Origin: Bog-793 sp963823945
GTDB lineage: Bacteria > Actinomycetota > Acidimicrobiia > Acidimicrobiales > Bog-793
Length of the DNA stretch: 64,000 nt
Direction: 5' to 3'
NCBI GenBank assembly: GCA_963823945.1
Contig: CAWGNK010000010.1
Location: 1-64,000, forward strand
The notes under the pieces were generated by a model. It was not told the origin of the DNA. It was given only the letters and a program-made list of their open reading frames with translations, and ran no database searches. Below are positions 1-7,672 of this stretch, piece by piece; position 1 is the first letter of the stretch, and every line of letters starts with the position of its first letter. The position numbers and the translations under genes are program-made.

Positions 1-91
1 CGCCTGATGTGGAACAAATCGATAACGCCTGATGTGGAACGCAGTAACGGCTGATCCGTGACGCCGTAACCGCTGATCCGTGACGCCGTAA
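1..91. repeat. Imperfect 22-bp tandem repeat, four copies visible
   Basis: Four head-to-tail units can be read at 1-25, 26-47, 48-69 and 70-91. Three are 22 bp long and the first is 25 bp. Each begins with a form of CGCCTGAT or CGGCTGAT and ends in TAA. Units 1 and 2 resemble each other, and units 3 and 4 are almost identical. The period is not a multiple of three, so it is not a simple peptide repeat. The array probably continues to the left of the window. No function can be assigned. Confidence 0.7.
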
Positions 92-189
92 CGGCTTGGG
101 ACACGACCGCGTGGCACCGTGTCCGGACGTGCCAAGTCGCCACGGTCCGACGGTCCGTGCAACCCGCGCGGGCGAACCCACTGGACCGC

Positions 190-1725
190 GTGCAGGATCA
201 CGGGCACGACGAAGGTCGTAATCGCCTTGTCGAGCGCCGCCGCCAAGCGTGCCCTGAACGACGGCGACGCCTGCAACTCGGCATCGCCCGCGTTCCGCAT
301 GTTGCCGCACTCGATGAGGGCGATGGCACGTGCGAGAAGTTCAGCCCCCCGAGGTCGTCCCCCGGCACGATCCCGTCCGTGCCCGTATAGTTCGAAATAG
401 GCATCAGTTCCGCGCCCGCCACGGAGTCAACAACGTCCCGCCGAAAGCGAGGGAACCTGTGATGATGCCGTCGTTGTAACCGGGGTCCAGCTCGGGTACA
501 TCGACCGAGAATCCGTGGCCCCAGGCCGGCGCCCCGTCCGCATGGATGGAGAGGGCCACGTCGGTCCGCGCCGTTCGCGATGGCGGCACGCTGGTTGATG
601 CAGGCCCTACGCCATCGTTCGAGGCCGCGTCATGACCACCCACACGCCTTGGCGACGTAAGTCCATGGCCAGGTCGAGCGCCACGTCGAAGTTGAACTCG
701 GACTCCGGAAAGCCGGCGTCCGTCTCCGTACCGGTCGTGTTGCAGGCCTTCAGGAACCCACCGGCGTTGACGAGGCGGTTGATGTAGCTCGGGTCCTCCC
801 AGTTCCGCCCGTTGTGCCCCGGGTCCAGTGTGATGACCCTTCCCGCCAGCGAGTAGCCACCCGCCTCGGGCACCGCGGCGACCACCTCCGGGGCATCCCC
901 GTAGGAAGGACCCTGCCCGTGGCAAGCAGCACCCACAGGCCCCGCCCGGAACGCGTGGCGCGAAGGAGACGGCCGGCGGGCCCGTGAGGCTCGGTGCCGA
1001 GTGCAGCCCGGGCGCCCGCCCACCACGACAACCCGGGGTCCACGAACACAGCCAGTAGCCCCGGCCCGTGCGGCTCGCCTCGATGGCGACGAGTCGTCCG
1101 TCCGCCGGGCTGCGCCGCACGGCCCGGAAGCGCCCGGCATCGCCGAAGGGCGTGACGGTCCCGCCGGCGGTCGCACCGAGTAGCCACGGCCATCCGGTCT
1201 CGCGGCCATGCCGGTGACGGGATCGCCGAGCGACACCCTTCGTAACGAGCCGTAGTTCACCGCCGTGCCATAGGCCGACCGCACCCGCTCTCGTCACGAC
1301 CCGGTAGCCGGTTCCCGCCTGATCCGCCGTGATCTCGACCGCCGGTTGCGTCGCCCGGAGCAAAGGCCGAGCCGCGCGGCTCGGCGCCACCGAAGCCGTG
1401 CACCTGGCCGTCGGCGTCCAGGATCCCGTAGCCCTTCGCCGCCGCCGCCATGCTCACCGCCGGTGAGGACGGGGGCCCAGATCGGGCGTCCCCCACCGAA
1501 TGCTCCCCGGGAAAGAACCTGACGGATCCGTCGCCGACAAGGCCCAGAATCCGGATTCCTCGCGGTCGCTCGCGATGGCGACCGGCGTGGAGGCACCCAC
1601 GGTCTTGCTCGCAGCCGATTGTGCGGACGCCTGGACCGTCCGGGCCGACGCGACCGGACGGCCAGCATGGCCGTCCGACCAGTACGGGAACAAGAGCGTT
1701 TGCCCCTAAGTACCGGATCAACCAC
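190..1725 (-). pseudogene. Frameshifted N-acetylmuramoyl-L-alanine amidase (Amidase_3) with N-terminal glycine/tyrosine repeats
   Basis: Pieces of one protein are readable on the minus strand but switch frame several times. The upstream part (about 1450-950) has repeats of the GYGILDADGQVHGFGGA or GRGYWL type, common as surface or wall-associated repeats in actinobacteria. The downstream part is an Amidase_3 zinc amidase. It shows VITLDPGHNG near 830, an NFDVALDLAMDL helix near 690, DVALSIHADG near 550 and ALIECGNMRN near 310, the last in yet another frame. These motifs cover the metal-binding His/Glu/His and the catalytic Glu of the family. The intact protein would cleave the amide bond between muramic acid and L-Ala in peptidoglycan and would be exported. 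At least four frame changes are needed, so no functional product is expected from this sequence as written. Real decay or sequencing indels could both explain this. Confidence 0.75.
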
Positions 1726-1792
1726 CGGCTCCCACGTGTCGTTCGCTTCCCGACGGCGCGGAAAGACCGACCGCGCCTATTCCGGTCCAGTG

Positions 1793-2486
1793 TCAGACGG
1801 TACAGCCGTTCGGCGCCGGCAAGAACACCGCGCCTAAGCGGGAACCGAAGCCCTTGGCAAGAAGCGGCAGCTGCGATCGGTAGTACGAGAGTGCCGCGGC
1901 CTTGCGTTCGACAATTTCGTCGGTGACCAGGATCAGATCAACCAGTTCGGCCGCAGCCGTGCTGGCGATCACGTCTGATCCGTGGCCGTCCGAGAAGTAC
2001 GGCAGATCGGCGTAGAGATAGGCGTCGATGGAGCGCTGACCGCCGACCAGCTGCCCCGCCGCCGCGTCATCATTCGTCGCCATGGGTGCGGGTGCCCACC
2101 GGCACGGCGACGCGCTCCGGGCTGACCTGCGTCCATGACGCGTCTTATCCACTCGACGGCCTTGTCCTCGATGTCGGTCTGCGGGTCGCGATACGGCCCG
2201 TCGAGGATATCCGTCGTCACCTACCTGGTCGCGAGGACGCCCAGGGCCTTCTCGTCCTCGGCACGCCTTTCCCTGGCAGCTTGTTCGGCGGTCATGAATC
2301 CGCTGAGTCGGTCCCAGCTGCTCGCGGCGACGCCGGCTCGGGGACGCCACTACAGATCGTGATCACCACGGAACCGGGGTTCAGGGCGAGAAGGTGGCCA
2401 CAGCTCAACGCGGCGTCATCGAAGTGCGGGGAAATCACGAGCCAAGGAACGCCCACGCCCAGATTTCGCGCTTTTCGGTCATTCAC
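1793..2486 (-). pseudogene. Frameshifted PIG-L (LmbE-like) N-acetylglucosamine deacetylase family protein
   Basis: The N-terminal reading frame from an ATG at 2486 gives the PIG-L zinc motif SPHFDDAAL followed by a hydrophobic strand, typical of LmbE/MshB-type deacetylases. The same frame runs on through a segment near 2290-2240 matching the family's Arg/Glu-rich helix (AARERRAEDEKAL). It then reaches a stop, and the sequence continues in other frames: an ILDGPYRD segment near 2190, and a C-terminal part with YLYADLPYFSDGH ending at 1793. Family members hydrolyse N-acetyl groups from sugar conjugates. At least two indels separate the blocks, so this is a broken gene or one damaged by sequencing errors. 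Its motifs are well preserved, which favours recent damage. Confidence 0.65.
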
Positions 2487-2489
2487 GGA

Positions 2490-2840
2490 TGCCCAACAGC
2501 CGGACCGGCCTCACATCCACTCGGACTCATCGCTCCACTCCTGGAATGCATCGATGACTGCAATCTCAGGATTCTGAGACCGCCAGACCACGAGGGCCTC
2601 GCTGCGGATCCAGGCGTTGGAGAGCTGGAAGACAGTCCTCTGCGAGCACACCTCCCGATGACCTTGTCGAACCCAGCTCGACATGAGGCGCAGCGGGACC
2701 CGGAGCCGCCCGAGGGCGAGATCGCAGGGCGAGAAGGCCATGGCCAACGATCTCCATCGCGTTGAGAAACACCCGCTCAGCGACGTGATCCAGGTTTGGC
2801 GCCCTGTAGTTGGAGTCAGCGATCTTCCGTTGCACGTTCC
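2490..2840 (-). other. Unidentified coding remnant on the minus strand
   Basis: Two overlapping minus-strand frames look more protein-like than random, with segments such as HVAERVFLNAMEIVG near 2790-2740 and IDAFQEWSDESEW near 2530. A frame change between them would be needed. I recognise no family. The stretch lies directly upstream of the broken PIG-L gene in the same direction and may be part of the same damaged locus. Its far end runs into the PadR promoter region. Confidence 0.2.
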
Positions 2841-2848
2841 GATAGTAC

Positions 2849-2876
2849 TTGTGCTCTCGCGATATAGCGCTAATAT
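2849..2876 (+). promoter_or_regulatory. Predicted promoter and overlapping palindrome for the PadR regulator
   Basis: A -35-like TTGTGC at 2849-2854 is followed after 16 bp by a -10-like TAATAT at 2871-2876. The perfect 8-bp palindrome TAGCGCTA (2865-2872), with AT-rich flanks, overlaps the -10 element. PadR proteins usually repress their own promoter by binding an inverted repeat there, so autoregulation is plausible. A good Shine-Dalgarno sequence (GGAAGGAG) lies further downstream at 2892-2899. Confidence 0.45.
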
Positions 2877-2938
2877 GTCGTTAGTTTCAACGGAAGGAGT
2901 CAAGATGAATCACGAACACGAGGGAGTTCCCCCTTTTC

Positions 2939-3484
2939 ATGGCCGCACTACACCATCACGGCGACTTCGGACCACCGTTTGGTTTCGGAACGCGCTTTGG
3001 CCGCTACGGCAGAGGCCGCGGCGGACGAGGAGGGCGAGCATCACGCGGTGACATCCGTGTAGCGATCCTGCTCTTGCTCAACGAACGTCCCATGCACGGC
3101 TACGAGATCATTGCGGAACTCGACGAGCGCACCGACGGCTTGTGGAAGCCGAGTCCTGGCTCGATCTATCCGACGCTTTCACTCCTAGAAGACGAGGGAT
3201 ACGTAACTTCGAGCGAGGACGGCGGCAAGCGCCGCTTCTCCCTCACGGCTGCCGGATCTGAGCAAATCGCGAACCGTGACGATGCACCACCGCCATGGGA
3301 GGAGATGACGGCCGACGTCGACCCAGAAACAGCCAGGCTTCGCAAGTCGGGCATGCTCCTCTTTGCCGCGGTCGCTCAGGTCGGCCAAGCCGGTACGCCC
3401 CAGCAAACGGGCGAGGCGATCACGATCCTCGACGAGGCCCGTCGCCGCCTTTACGGCCTGCTCGCCGGATCGAGCGAAAGCTAA
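2939..3484 (+). CDS. PadR-family transcriptional regulator (5' end probably frameshifted)
   Basis: This is a winged-helix repressor of the PadR/Vinculin-like type. After a Gly/Arg/Phe-rich leader, the DNA-binding domain runs from about residue 35 to 110. It has the family signatures ILLLLNERPMHGYEII, PSPGSIYPTLSLLEDEGYV and KRRFSLTAAG. The rest is a short helical C-terminus ending in EARRRLYGLL. The ATG at 2939 has no ribosome binding site. An ATG at 2905 has a strong one at 2892-2899 but is out of frame by one base, with a C5T4 run (2929-2937) between them. Removing one base there gives MNHEHEGVPPF joined to this frame, which is a natural start for a metal- or drug-responsive PadR. The usual membrane partner gene is nearby on the other strand (4907-5530). 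Confidence 0.85.
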   Translation: MAALHHHGDFGPPFGFGTRFGRYGRGRGGRGGRASRGDIRVAILLLLNERPMHGYEIIAELDERTDGLWKPSPGSIYPTLSLLEDEGYVTSSEDGGKRRFSLTAAGSEQIANRDDAPPPWEEMTADVDPETARLRKSGMLLFAAVAQVGQAGTPQQTGEAITILDEARRRLYGLLAGSSES

Positions 3485-3922
3485 TCCTGTTCCGGAAGAG
3501 ACTGGAGATGCGGAACTGACCGGTGCGAAAGGCGCTATTTAGCAAGAAGACGCTGACGTCCTCGCCCGTCTGGCAATCGCAACCTCGATCCTGCGCGAGC
3601 TGCCGCTGAGCCGTCCCCGCCGACGTCGAGGTGACCGTCCCCAGTAAACCCGAATGGGTATCCAAGTGTCTATCAAGCCCATAGAGCTGCTCAGACAGAT
3701 GCCCGTGTGAGCTGCCGCCGGTTCTCCGAACAGGTTGGCTGAGGTGATCATGTCGCGACCCGTAGCTGTGAGCTCGGCGAGGATGGGGTCTGCAGGAACC
3801 ATTTCGCTTGTCATCGCGCGCCATTGCGCCGAGATCCCGAAGGTGGTTATCGCGCCAGAGCGAGTGCCCCTACCTTCTGGTGCCAGCCACCCCGAAGCGC
3901 CCCGTGGCATCATGACTTCGTC
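3485..3922. other. Intergenic stretch without a supported gene
   Basis: This 438-bp stretch separates the PadR gene from the exported esterase. Short open frames exist on both strands, and the best on the minus strand would need a frameshift near 3700. None matches a family I know. No clear terminator or promoter could be picked out. Confidence 0.4.
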
Positions 3923-4774
3923 ATGTCACCTGCGAGGTACAGCCGCCGCCAGTTCCTCTTGGCAGGAGGAGCGACGACCGCGGTCCTCGCGGCAGGCGGT
4001 ATCGGTCTGTGGCGTGAGCTGCTGCGCGGGACCTCGCCACCGAAGTATCCACACCTCAAACCGGGCCCGTTGGTCTCCGGATCCTTCCACTCGAAGTACC
4101 GGCACCAGGAGGTCGGCTGGACCATCTCCTACCCGCCGGGGCATGCCGTCGGCTCAGCGTTGCCCGTGTCCCTTGTGCTCCACGGCTACGACGCCAATCA
4201 CGAAACTGCCTTCAGTGATCTCTACCTGCAAGACGCGCAAGCCCAATTTGTCAACGGCCATCCGATACCGCCGATCGCGCTTGCCGCCGTCGACGGAGGC
4301 AACACGTACTGGCACCGCAGAGCAGATGGCGACGATCCAGTCGGCATGCTCGTACACGAGTTCCTTCCGCTCCTTCACCGCCGGGGCCTCGTCACGGAAC
4401 GCGTCGACGTGCTGGGCTGGTCAATGGGTGGCTACGGCGCGTTGCTCTTCGGCGAGACCCACCCACATCTGGTCAAGAGGATCGCGGCCGAGAGTCCAGC
4501 GATCTGGCCCAGCTACTGGGCGTCACAGGGTGCCAACCCAACCGCGTTCGACTCGGCGGCAGATTGGCAAGACAACAGCGTCCTCGGTCATATTCGCGAC
4601 CTCATTGGTATCCCGGTTCGAGTCGACTGCGGCGAGTCCGACCCTTTCCTCTTCGCGTCCCAAGACCTCGCTCGACTGCTGCCAGCGGGTTCCGTCCATT
4701 TCGAACCGGGTGGTCACAGTGAGCGCTTCTGGGAAGCACGCGGTCGCGCTCAGCTGCGCTTCCTCACGACGTAG
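3923..4774 (+). CDS. Tat-exported alpha/beta-hydrolase (putative esterase family)
   Basis: The ATG at 3923 gives a 283-aa protein that opens with a twin-arginine signal (SRRQFLLAGGATTAVLAA), so it should be exported folded through the Tat system. The mature part is an esterase of the Esterase_D / antigen-85-like fold. It contains the nucleophile elbow GWSMGGYGA with Ser167, an acid residue in CGESDPF (Asp240) and a catalytic His265 in GGHSERFW, in the expected order. An LVLHGYD segment supplies the oxyanion-hole region. The substrate is unknown. An in-frame upstream extension to 3824 is possible, but it would bury the signal peptide and has no ribosome site. The gene stands alone, convergent with the minus-strand genes beyond 4900. 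Confidence 0.85.
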   Translation: MSPARYSRRQFLLAGGATTAVLAAGGIGLWRELLRGTSPPKYPHLKPGPLVSGSFHSKYRHQEVGWTISYPPGHAVGSALPVSLVLHGYDANHETAFSDLYLQDAQAQFVNGHPIPPIALAAVDGGNTYWHRRADGDDPVGMLVHEFLPLLHRRGLVTERVDVLGWSMGGYGALLFGETHPHLVKRIAAESPAIWPSYWASQGANPTAFDSAADWQDNSVLGHIRDLIGIPVRVDCGESDPFLFASQDLARLLPAGSVHFEPGGHSERFWEARGRAQLRFLTT

Positions 4775-4906
4775 TTCTCGTCGTCGGGCAGAGAGCGACC
4801 CGTAGCTTCGGAACCCACGGCGACTCTGGCATGCCCCGTACTCCGTTGTTTCGACCCGTCAGAGTCGAGAGAACGGTGGAACAGGCGGGCTAGTCTTGCC
4901 GCTGGA

Positions 4907-5530
4907 TTAGCTGCTGGTGCTGGGTGCATCCGAACGGCGAGCCGGCGGCACCGCCAGTATCCAGGTCATCAGGATCCCGAGTACCAGCCACGCGGCACAG
5001 ATTGGCAGCTCTCCCCAGCTCACCCCTGGGGAACGTCCCCAAGCGTGGGCGAGCGACCACAGAGCGGCGCCCGCAATCCACGCACCTGCCCAGGCGGCCG
5101 TGCGGAGCCAGTTGGCCGGCCGCCAGCCGCGAAGCCTGATGAGCCCGGCAAGCAGCACCGGGAGAGGGAGAGCCAGCCATGCGACACCGGCCAGGATCGC
5201 GGCAATCTGCACGGCCGCAGGACCTGCGCTGAACCCGATGATCATGATTCCATCAATGTCAGCCGAGGCGGAGGCGCCGGTGGTGCAGTAGAGGATGTAG
5301 CCGGTGATGACCACTCCCGCTCCCACCCACAGCATCGAGAGCAGCCAGGTCCAGCCGCGCACCCGCAGGCCCCCAGTAATCAAAGCCCGCGTGTCGCGGA
5401 AGGTGGGCCATCTCCGACCGGGCGGGCTGGCCGCCAGCAGGGTACCCAGCATCTCCCCGGACCGCTCACGCCGGTACCAGGCGGGATAGGCGCGCAGCAG
5501 CCACCGGCAGCGCCGCTCCAGCCCGGTCAT
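4907..5530 (-). CDS. Actinobacterial membrane protein of the kind usually paired with PadR regulators
   Basis: The 207-aa product begins with RRCRWLLRAYPAWYRRERSGEMLGTLL, an amphipathic N-terminal signature seen in actinobacterial membrane proteins encoded next to PadR repressors. About four hydrophobic segments follow (near residues 60-80, 90-120, 140-160 and 175-195), so it is an integral membrane protein of unknown function. Its ATG overlaps the stop of the upstream gene (ATGA at 5527-5530), which suggests translational coupling. The PadR gene at 2939-3484 lies on the opposite strand rather than directly upstream, which is unusual for this pair. No catalytic residues are evident. Confidence 0.75.
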   Translation of the reverse strand: MTGLERRCRWLLRAYPAWYRRERSGEMLGTLLAASPPGRRWPTFRDTRALITGGLRVRGWTWLLSMLWVGAGVVITGYILYCTTGASASADIDGIMIIGFSAGPAAVQIAAILAGVAWLALPLPVLLAGLIRLRGWRPANWLRTAAWAGAWIAGAALWSLAHAWGRSPGVSWGELPICAAWLVLGILMTWILAVPPARRSDAPSTSS

Positions 5531-5862
5531 GCGCAGCGAGCCTTCCGATAGAGAGTCCGGTCGACCTCGTCCATCTCAGACACATGTACCAACGAACGCC
5601 AATCGATGGCGACCATCCATCGCTGCTTGATTCCATCCCACTCGACCTTGCCAACGCCTACCAGATCGTCTGGATCACTGTTCAGGGTGGCATCGAGGGT
5701 GTACAGCGTTAGCCGCATGTCGATCCGCAGGTCAATGCTGTGTGCTTCTAGGTCCTTGAGAGTGCCCGGGTAGTCGAGTGGCACGCGGCCCTTTGCATCA
5801 CGCGCCATGAAGTCAACCCAGACCGGTGGAGACCACAGTTCTCTTTCATTCCTCCTGATCAT
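5527..5862 (-). CDS. Hypothetical small protein, coupled to the membrane protein gene
   Basis: An open frame extends upstream through the tRNA gene, so the start must lie below 5892. The first candidate is the ATG at 5862, giving about 111 aa, and an in-frame ATG near 5811 is also possible. The sequence (for example ELWSPPVWVDFMARDAKGRVP and a charged EVDRTLYRKAR end) has ordinary soluble composition and no motif I recognise. The stop codon overlaps the next start by four bases. Function is unknown, and the gene could be spurious despite its normal composition. Confidence 0.5.
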   Translation of the reverse strand: MIRRNERELWSPPVWVDFMARDAKGRVPLDYPGTLKDLEAHSIDLRIDMRLTLYTLDATLNSDPDDLVGVGKVEWDGIKQRWMVAIDWRSLVHVSEMDEVDRTLYRKARCA

Positions 5863-5891
5863 CTGAGCCTCGATGTGACCAGGCCATTCTG

Positions 5892-5966
5892 TCGGGCTGC
5901 CGGGATTTGAACCCGGGACCTCTTGACCCCCAGTCAAGCGCGCTAACCAAACTGCGCCACAGCCCG
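5892..5966 (-). tRNA. tRNA-Pro (anticodon GGG)
   Basis: The minus strand folds into a complete cloverleaf. The 7-bp acceptor is CGGGCTG paired with CAGCCCG. The anticodon stem is CTTGA/TCAAG around the loop CTGGGGG, with anticodon GGG at positions 34-36. The T-arm is GGTTCAAATCC inside a CCGGG stem. The discriminator base is A and the 3' CCA is not encoded. It reads the CCC proline codon, which is common in this GC-rich genome. Confidence 0.95.
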
Positions 5967-6088
5967 TGGTCTTGTGCGTGACCGTTCTCCCTAGTCAGCG
6001 ATGGTGCCGACCGGGTTTCACCCTACCGCAAGCGTCGCGACCGCCCCGGTGCGTGCGGTGCCCCGGCCATCACCCCCGTCGGACACCC

Positions 6089-7333
6089 CTACCAGGTCGG
6101 CCAGTCGGCAGGGAGGACACCGGTGAAGGGATGGTTCTGGGGAACCCCCCCGGGAGCACCGAGGGACACGAGCAGCTGCGAGAAGTTCGCCCCAAACGCG
6201 GTCGAGTTCCAGCCATAGAACTCGTCGGCGTCCCTCGCCATCGTGTCGCCCGTGCCGTTGTCCGCCCAGCCCGTTTCGATGCCGTCGGGTCCCTCGTAGA
6301 GAGTACCGAGCACGGTGGCCGGCGTCACGGTCTCGCCCACGTGAACCAGCGGCTCGATGTCCTCGGCGGCGTAGACAACGAGGCCCGCTGCCGGTCCGTT
6401 GCTGAGGCGATAGGTGATGTACGTCCCGCCGGGCCAGCCACCGTTCGCTGTGCTGAGCACCGTTCCGTCGCCGAGCGCGTAGATGGGGCCGAAGCCGCTG
6501 TAGTCGACGCCCTGGTCGATCCGCTCGGGGTAAAGGGAGGAGATCGAGCGCAGGGGATTGACGTAGCCGGAGGGTCCAGACGGTCGCGTCGCCGCGGGTG
6601 ACGGCGTTGGCTCAGACGATGGGTTCGGCACGACGACCGCCTTCTTGGCGAAGGCGTTCTCCGCGGCCGAGTCCGCTGCGGCATCGCTCGCGACATCCGC
6701 GGCGATCGCGTGGCGGAGGTCGCCCCGAAGACCCGCGAGCAACGCCTCGTCCCTCGACACCGCCGCCTCAGCCGCGGTCCGGTCGGGGCGCAGCTCGACG
6801 AGTACCGCCCTGATCGCGACCTGCTCTCTCCGGAGCGTGGACTGCTCTGCCACGACGCGGTGCTCGTCGGACTCGTAGGTGGTCACCGTCGTGACCAGCT
6901 GGTCGGTGGCGACGCGCGAGTACACCGCGGCCACGCCCGACTGACCGTTCGGCACGCCGAGCAGCAGCGCGAATCCCCCGCCCGCATCCGCGTTCACATA
7001 GGCCTCGACAGCCAATCGACGCAGTTTCTTTCCGTCCTGCGCCTTGGCCGTACGACCAATCTTGAGCTCGCGTCCGGCGACGACCAGGCGCCGCGCAATC
7101 GCGGCCTCCCGTTCTTGGGCTTTGTCGTAACGGGTAACCACGCTCTTGGCGGCGGCGCCGTCCGCCGCAATCTGCTTCTCGAGCGCGGCGATCCTGGCGC
7201 GGTCACCGCCCGGGGTCGACGCCGAGGCCGCGTGAATTGTCGCCAGTGCGCCCACGGTGGCGCCGAGCACCAGCGCGGCGAACACCGAGAGAACCCTCGT
7301 CCCGGTCCGCCGACGCGCTCCAACCAGCATCAT
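6089..7333 (-). CDS. Exported coiled-coil protein with a degenerate M23-like (LytM) C-terminal domain
   Basis: Starting at ATG 7333 (GAGGG ribosome site just upstream), the 414-aa protein has a signal peptide or anchor (VLSVFAALVLGATVGALA). Residues about 40-215 form a long Ala/Glu-rich coiled coil (RIAALEKQIAADG). A Pro/Ser linker follows, then a C-terminal beta domain. This domain resembles M23 peptidases (GVDYSGFGPIYALGDGTV, then VYAAEDIEPLVHVGETV) and ends with a LLVSLGAPGGV tail. The first zinc ligand position reads QGVDY instead of HxGVD, and no HxH motif follows. It is therefore probably a non-catalytic cell-wall binding or amidase-activating protein, like EnvC/LytM-degenerate factors, although a shifted active site cannot be excluded. 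The organisation resembles NlpD/EnvC proteins. Confidence 0.75.
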   Translation of the reverse strand: MMLVGARRRTGTRVLSVFAALVLGATVGALATIHAASASTPGGDRARIAALEKQIAADGAAAKSVVTRYDKAQEREAAIARRLVVAGRELKIGRTAKAQDGKKLRRLAVEAYVNADAGGGFALLLGVPNGQSGVAAVYSRVATDQLVTTVTTYESDEHRVVAEQSTLRREQVAIRAVLVELRPDRTAAEAAVSRDEALLAGLRGDLRHAIAADVASDAAADSAAENAFAKKAVVVPNPSSEPTPSPAATRPSGPSGYVNPLRSISSLYPERIDQGVDYSGFGPIYALGDGTVLSTANGGWPGGTYITYRLSNGPAAGLVVYAAEDIEPLVHVGETVTPATVLGTLYEGPDGIETGWADNGTGDTMARDADEFYGWNSTAFGANFSQLLVSLGAPGGVPQNHPFTGVLPADWPTW

Positions 7334-7672
7334 TGCGCCCTCACAGGACCCCGACCGTAACCAGAAACGGGGCGGCGCGTCGAGTCTCTTCCTTTCCGCC
7401 CCCTGAGCGGACCCCGGAAGGCGATCGGCCGGGATGTTCACCGGCGAAAAGGACAGCCGCGGCCCGGCTCTGCTGGCGGCCGTCCGGGGGGAAAGTGCCG
7501 CGCGAACGCGGGATCCCGTCGGCCGGCGAGTGCGCCACTGCGCACCACCGGCCGGAGGGGCGCGTCGGCGGGCGCACGAATTCCCGGACATCCACGGTCC
7601 ATCGAGATGTCTCGCTGCGACAGAGAAACGGAGAAACTGCCATGTCAAGTGCTACATTCAAAGGGCAATCGC
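7334..7672. promoter_or_regulatory. Divergent intergenic region with a strong stem-loop
   Basis: This 339-bp region lies between the divergent M23-like gene and the multi-PAS gene and must carry both promoters. An imperfect hairpin sits at 7521-7553. GGCCGG pairs with CCGGCC on the outside, then a small internal loop, then TGCGC pairs with GCGCA around a CACT loop. It could be a transcribed leader structure on either strand. I looked for c-di-AMP (ydaO) and c-di-GMP aptamer signatures and did not find them. Confidence 0.4.

Noticed and set aside
1..91. CRISPR array
   Set aside because: Units are contiguous with no spacers and differ from each other.
3539..3913. A 124-codon minus-strand ORF between PadR and the esterase
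   Set aside because: No family is recognisable, it overlaps the esterase promoter region and its C-terminal half is Arg-rich as in random frames.
7334..7672. c-di-AMP (ydaO) riboswitch before the M23-like gene
   Set aside because: Such riboswitches are common before actinobacterial wall hydrolases, but the conserved segments of the ydaO aptamer could not be found on the minus strand.
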